A stretch of 15,696 nucleotides of DNA from an uncultured Clostridia bacterium. Its GTDB lineage: Bacteria > Bacillota_I > Bacilli_A > RF39 > UBA660. The stretch's first letter is position 1, and each line of letters begins with the position of its first letter. Positions 14,278 to 15,696 of this stretch are shown here, in pieces. Under the pieces are notes generated by a model. It worked only from the letters and a program-made list of their open reading frames with translations, was not told the DNA's origin and did no database searches. A program made the position numbers and the translations under genes. The DNA lies in assembly GCA_946533175.1 (NCBI GenBank), contig CAMNBS010000023.1, forward strand, positions 1-15,696. Direction: 5' to 3'.

Positions 14278-15573
14278 TTATTTTTCACATGCTGACAACT
14301 TATATGAATACATTGTCTTTTCACTGTTTGTTAATTTCTTATATCCTTTTGGCAACTTATCTTCTTCATAATATTCATCAGTAATTATATCTTTTTCTTT
14401 TTCTTCTGTTATAGTCTTCGTACGAGAACGATAATAAGTTGTATTTACCTCTTCTAATTCTTGATATGAATATAAAGTATAACCTTGAGAATAAGCTACT
14501 TTTGGTGTAGTTACAACACTATATTGACAACTTTCATGAATTAATTCATACTTACCAGCACTATTCTTTTTCGTAGAAACCTTAGCACATGGACGATTAT
14601 AAATTTTATAAGTATTATATTCTTTATAATTCAAGTTTCCAGTTAACTTATTATTTCCAACACACATATTTCCTTCTTTAGTGTATCCACTAGGACAATA
14701 AGTATAACTTGATCCTGGATAATATCCTTTTCCAACTATTTTAATAGTATCACTACTACTTAAATAACTAGTTGTTGTTTTTGTTTCACCCCAAACTTTT
14801 TCTGTTTTTACGGTTTGTTCAACATCAAGGTCACGAGAAGCTTCGATAGGTGTAGTTGTATATTCACTCCATTCACCATAAGTTTCAACTTTCTTAGTTT
14901 TTCCTTCTTTAACCCCTTTTACAAAAGTAGTTGTACGCATAGTAAGCATACTATCATTTATTTTTTCATCAGTCCAATCTGACCAAGTACTACAACTATA
15001 TTGACTATATTTGTCTTCTTCCTCTTCTTCAGATTCTTCATGAGGGGTAACCTCTTCACTTGATTGATCAGAACAATTTGTACAATGATAATCTTTATTA
15101 TAAAAGAATACCTCTTCTTTTTCATTGGTTGAACATTGTAACTTAATATTCATAATATAAGAATCAGCATAAGGACGTAATGAAGCAGTCGATTTATTAT
15201 CATCACATACTTTATTATTAGCATCAGTAATAGTAGTTAATTTTCCTTTTTCAATAAACTCTTTAACACTAACTGTTTTTATTTCTGAACCAACCGGTAA
15301 ATGTTTATCAATAAAGAAATAACTATAAGCAGCATCCCTAACTTTTAAAACATTATTAGTATGAATATTAGGATCATACGCAACTTCTTGATCATCATTA
15401 TTATTTTTCTTTAAAGCGACTATTAACCAGATAAGAACAATTAAACAAACAACAATAATAATTATTTTTATAATAAGTGATCCAAATCTGTCCCAAAAAC
15501 TATTATTATTTTCAGGCTCTTCGTTGTAAGATTCATTATATTCATTAAATTTTTCATCATCAATTGTATACAT
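14278..15573 (-). CDS. Single-pass membrane protein with pilin-like and WSxW-like exported regions
   Basis: 431 aa, no known function recognised. An acidic, Asn-rich N-terminus (1-30) precedes one membrane segment at about 33-54; the rest is probably outside. Residues 74-149 (NNVLKVRDAAYSYF, then LPVG, VSVKEFIEKGKL, Cys123, a SYI strand and LQC147) resemble the C-terminal part of pilin-like proteins of uncultured Firmicutes; this is from memory and tentative. CTNC at 164-167 is followed by an acidic linker (171-187), then STWSDW (195-200) and YGEWSEYTTTP (232-242), which look like WSxW modules seen in Firmicute surface proteins. YCPSGYTKEGNMC (292-304) and four further Cys complete a Cys-rich end. 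ATG 15573 has AAGGGGGA upstream; a TTG two codons earlier is less likely. A single-gene unit behind the strongest promoter here. Confidence 0.8.
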   Translation of the reverse strand: MYTIDDEKFNEYNESYNEEPENNNSFWDRFGSLIIKIIIIVVCLIVLIWLIVALKKNNNDDQEVAYDPNIHTNNVLKVRDAAYSYFFIDKHLPVGSEIKTVSVKEFIEKGKLTTITDANNKVCDDNKSTASLRPYADSYIMNIKLQCSTNEKEEVFFYNKDYHCTNCSDQSSEEVTPHEESEEEEEDKYSQYSCSTWSDWTDEKINDSMLTMRTTTFVKGVKEGKTKKVETYGEWSEYTTTPIEASRDLDVEQTVKTEKVWGETKTTTSYLSSSDTIKIVGKGYYPGSSYTYCPSGYTKEGNMCVGNNKLTGNLNYKEYNTYKIYNRPCAKVSTKKNSAGKYELIHESCQYSVVTTPKVAYSQGYTLYSYQELEEVNTTYYRSRTKTITEEKEKDIITDEYYEEDKLPKGYKKLTNSEKTMYSYKLSACEK

Positions 15574-15601
15574 ACTCAAAATCCCCCTTAAAACGGCTAT
15601 T

Positions 15602-15630
15602 ATTATACCATACTATGCTATATTTGTCAA
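15602..15630 (-). promoter_or_regulatory. Consensus sigma-A promoter of the exported protein gene
   Basis: TTGACA (15630-15625), 17-base spacer, TATAAT (15607-15602) on the minus strand, both exact consensus, with TG one base before the -10. Expected start near 15595, leader about 22 bases with AGGGGG. A 9-base palindrome CATACTATG (15609-15617) lies in the spacer and could be chance. Confidence 0.92.
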
Positions 15631-15690
15631 TTTTTTCATTAAATAGATCGTGTAAAATGGTTTTGGGATTGTATAGAAAAAGGAAGACCT

Positions 15691-15696
15691 ATGATA
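15691..15696 (+). CDS. Possible start of a divergent gene at the window edge
   Basis: AAAAGGAAG (15678-15686) followed by an ATG at 15691 looks like a ribosome site and start codon on the plus strand, divergent from all other genes here. Only two codons (Met-Ile) are visible, so neither product nor reality can be judged. No clear plus-strand promoter is seen in the 60 bases before it. Confidence 0.25.

Noticed and set aside
212..15573. Mollicute-type reading of TGA as tryptophan
   Set aside because: All genes are full length with TGG for Trp and no in-frame TGA, and several stop codons are followed closely by terminators, so the standard code explains everything seen.
1..15696. tRNA, rRNA, CRISPR array, insertion sequence, prophage or defence genes
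   Set aside because: I found no tRNA-like cloverleaf, no direct-repeat array, no transposase or integrase motif and no terminal inverted repeats; gene order and spacing look like ordinary chromosome.

Overview
The window is AT-rich DNA (by eye well under 35% GC), densely packed with 13 complete protein genes, all on the minus strand, plus the first codons of a gene at each edge. The gene content (D-Ala-D-Ala ligase, MurF, FtsA, FtsZ, an L,D-transpeptidase, a lipid-linked-glycan flippase, the YlbD/YlbE pair) points to a walled, low-GC Firmicute of the class Bacilli. My guess from overall style is an uncultured gut Bacilli lineage related to the Mollicutes (RF39/Erysipelotrichia-like); this is inference, not proof. 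No gene in the window stops with TGA (9 TAA, 5 TAG counting only what I could read, edge genes excluded apart from none having a visible stop; see findings for the exact count), and tryptophan is read from TGG, so the standard bacterial code appears to be in use.

Reading along the minus strand (right to left) I see five transcription units bounded by readable promoters and hairpin terminators. (1) 15630-14233: a strong consensus promoter, a single-pass membrane protein with a Cys-rich exported region and WSxW-like segments, then a 10-bp hairpin terminator. (2) 14228-10319: an extended -10 promoter that starts inside that terminator's T-tract, a YgjP-like zinc metallopeptidase overlapping folD, then ftsA-ftsZ with an additional promoter, closed by a hairpin in which the ftsZ stop codon is embedded. 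(3) 10316-3831: an ideally spaced promoter, an L,D-transpeptidase with an Ig-like domain, queH, a polysaccharide flippase, a CtpE-like P-type ATPase, ylbD and ylbE, with further extended -10 promoters before the flippase and the ATPase, closed by a hairpin overlapping the ylbE stop. (4) 3756-183: an alpha/beta hydrolase, a MurF whose N-terminus is a multi-span membrane region instead of the usual soluble domain, and ddl. (5) 99-1: promoter and first 16 codons of what looks like upp (uracil phosphoribosyltransferase), with a cre-like box upstream.

Functionally the window is about the cell envelope and division: ddl and MurF make and attach D-Ala-D-Ala to the peptidoglycan precursor, the L,D-transpeptidase modifies the wall, the flippase carries a lipid-linked glycan across the membrane, and FtsA/FtsZ build the division ring. 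FolD (one-carbon metabolism), QueH (queuosine in tRNA) and the ATPase (cation transport) are housekeeping passengers. I see no rRNA, tRNA, CRISPR, insertion sequence, phage gene or defence system. The most interesting items are the poorly known exported protein behind the best promoter in the window, the membrane-embedded MurF, and the very compact transcription signals with unusually short leaders.
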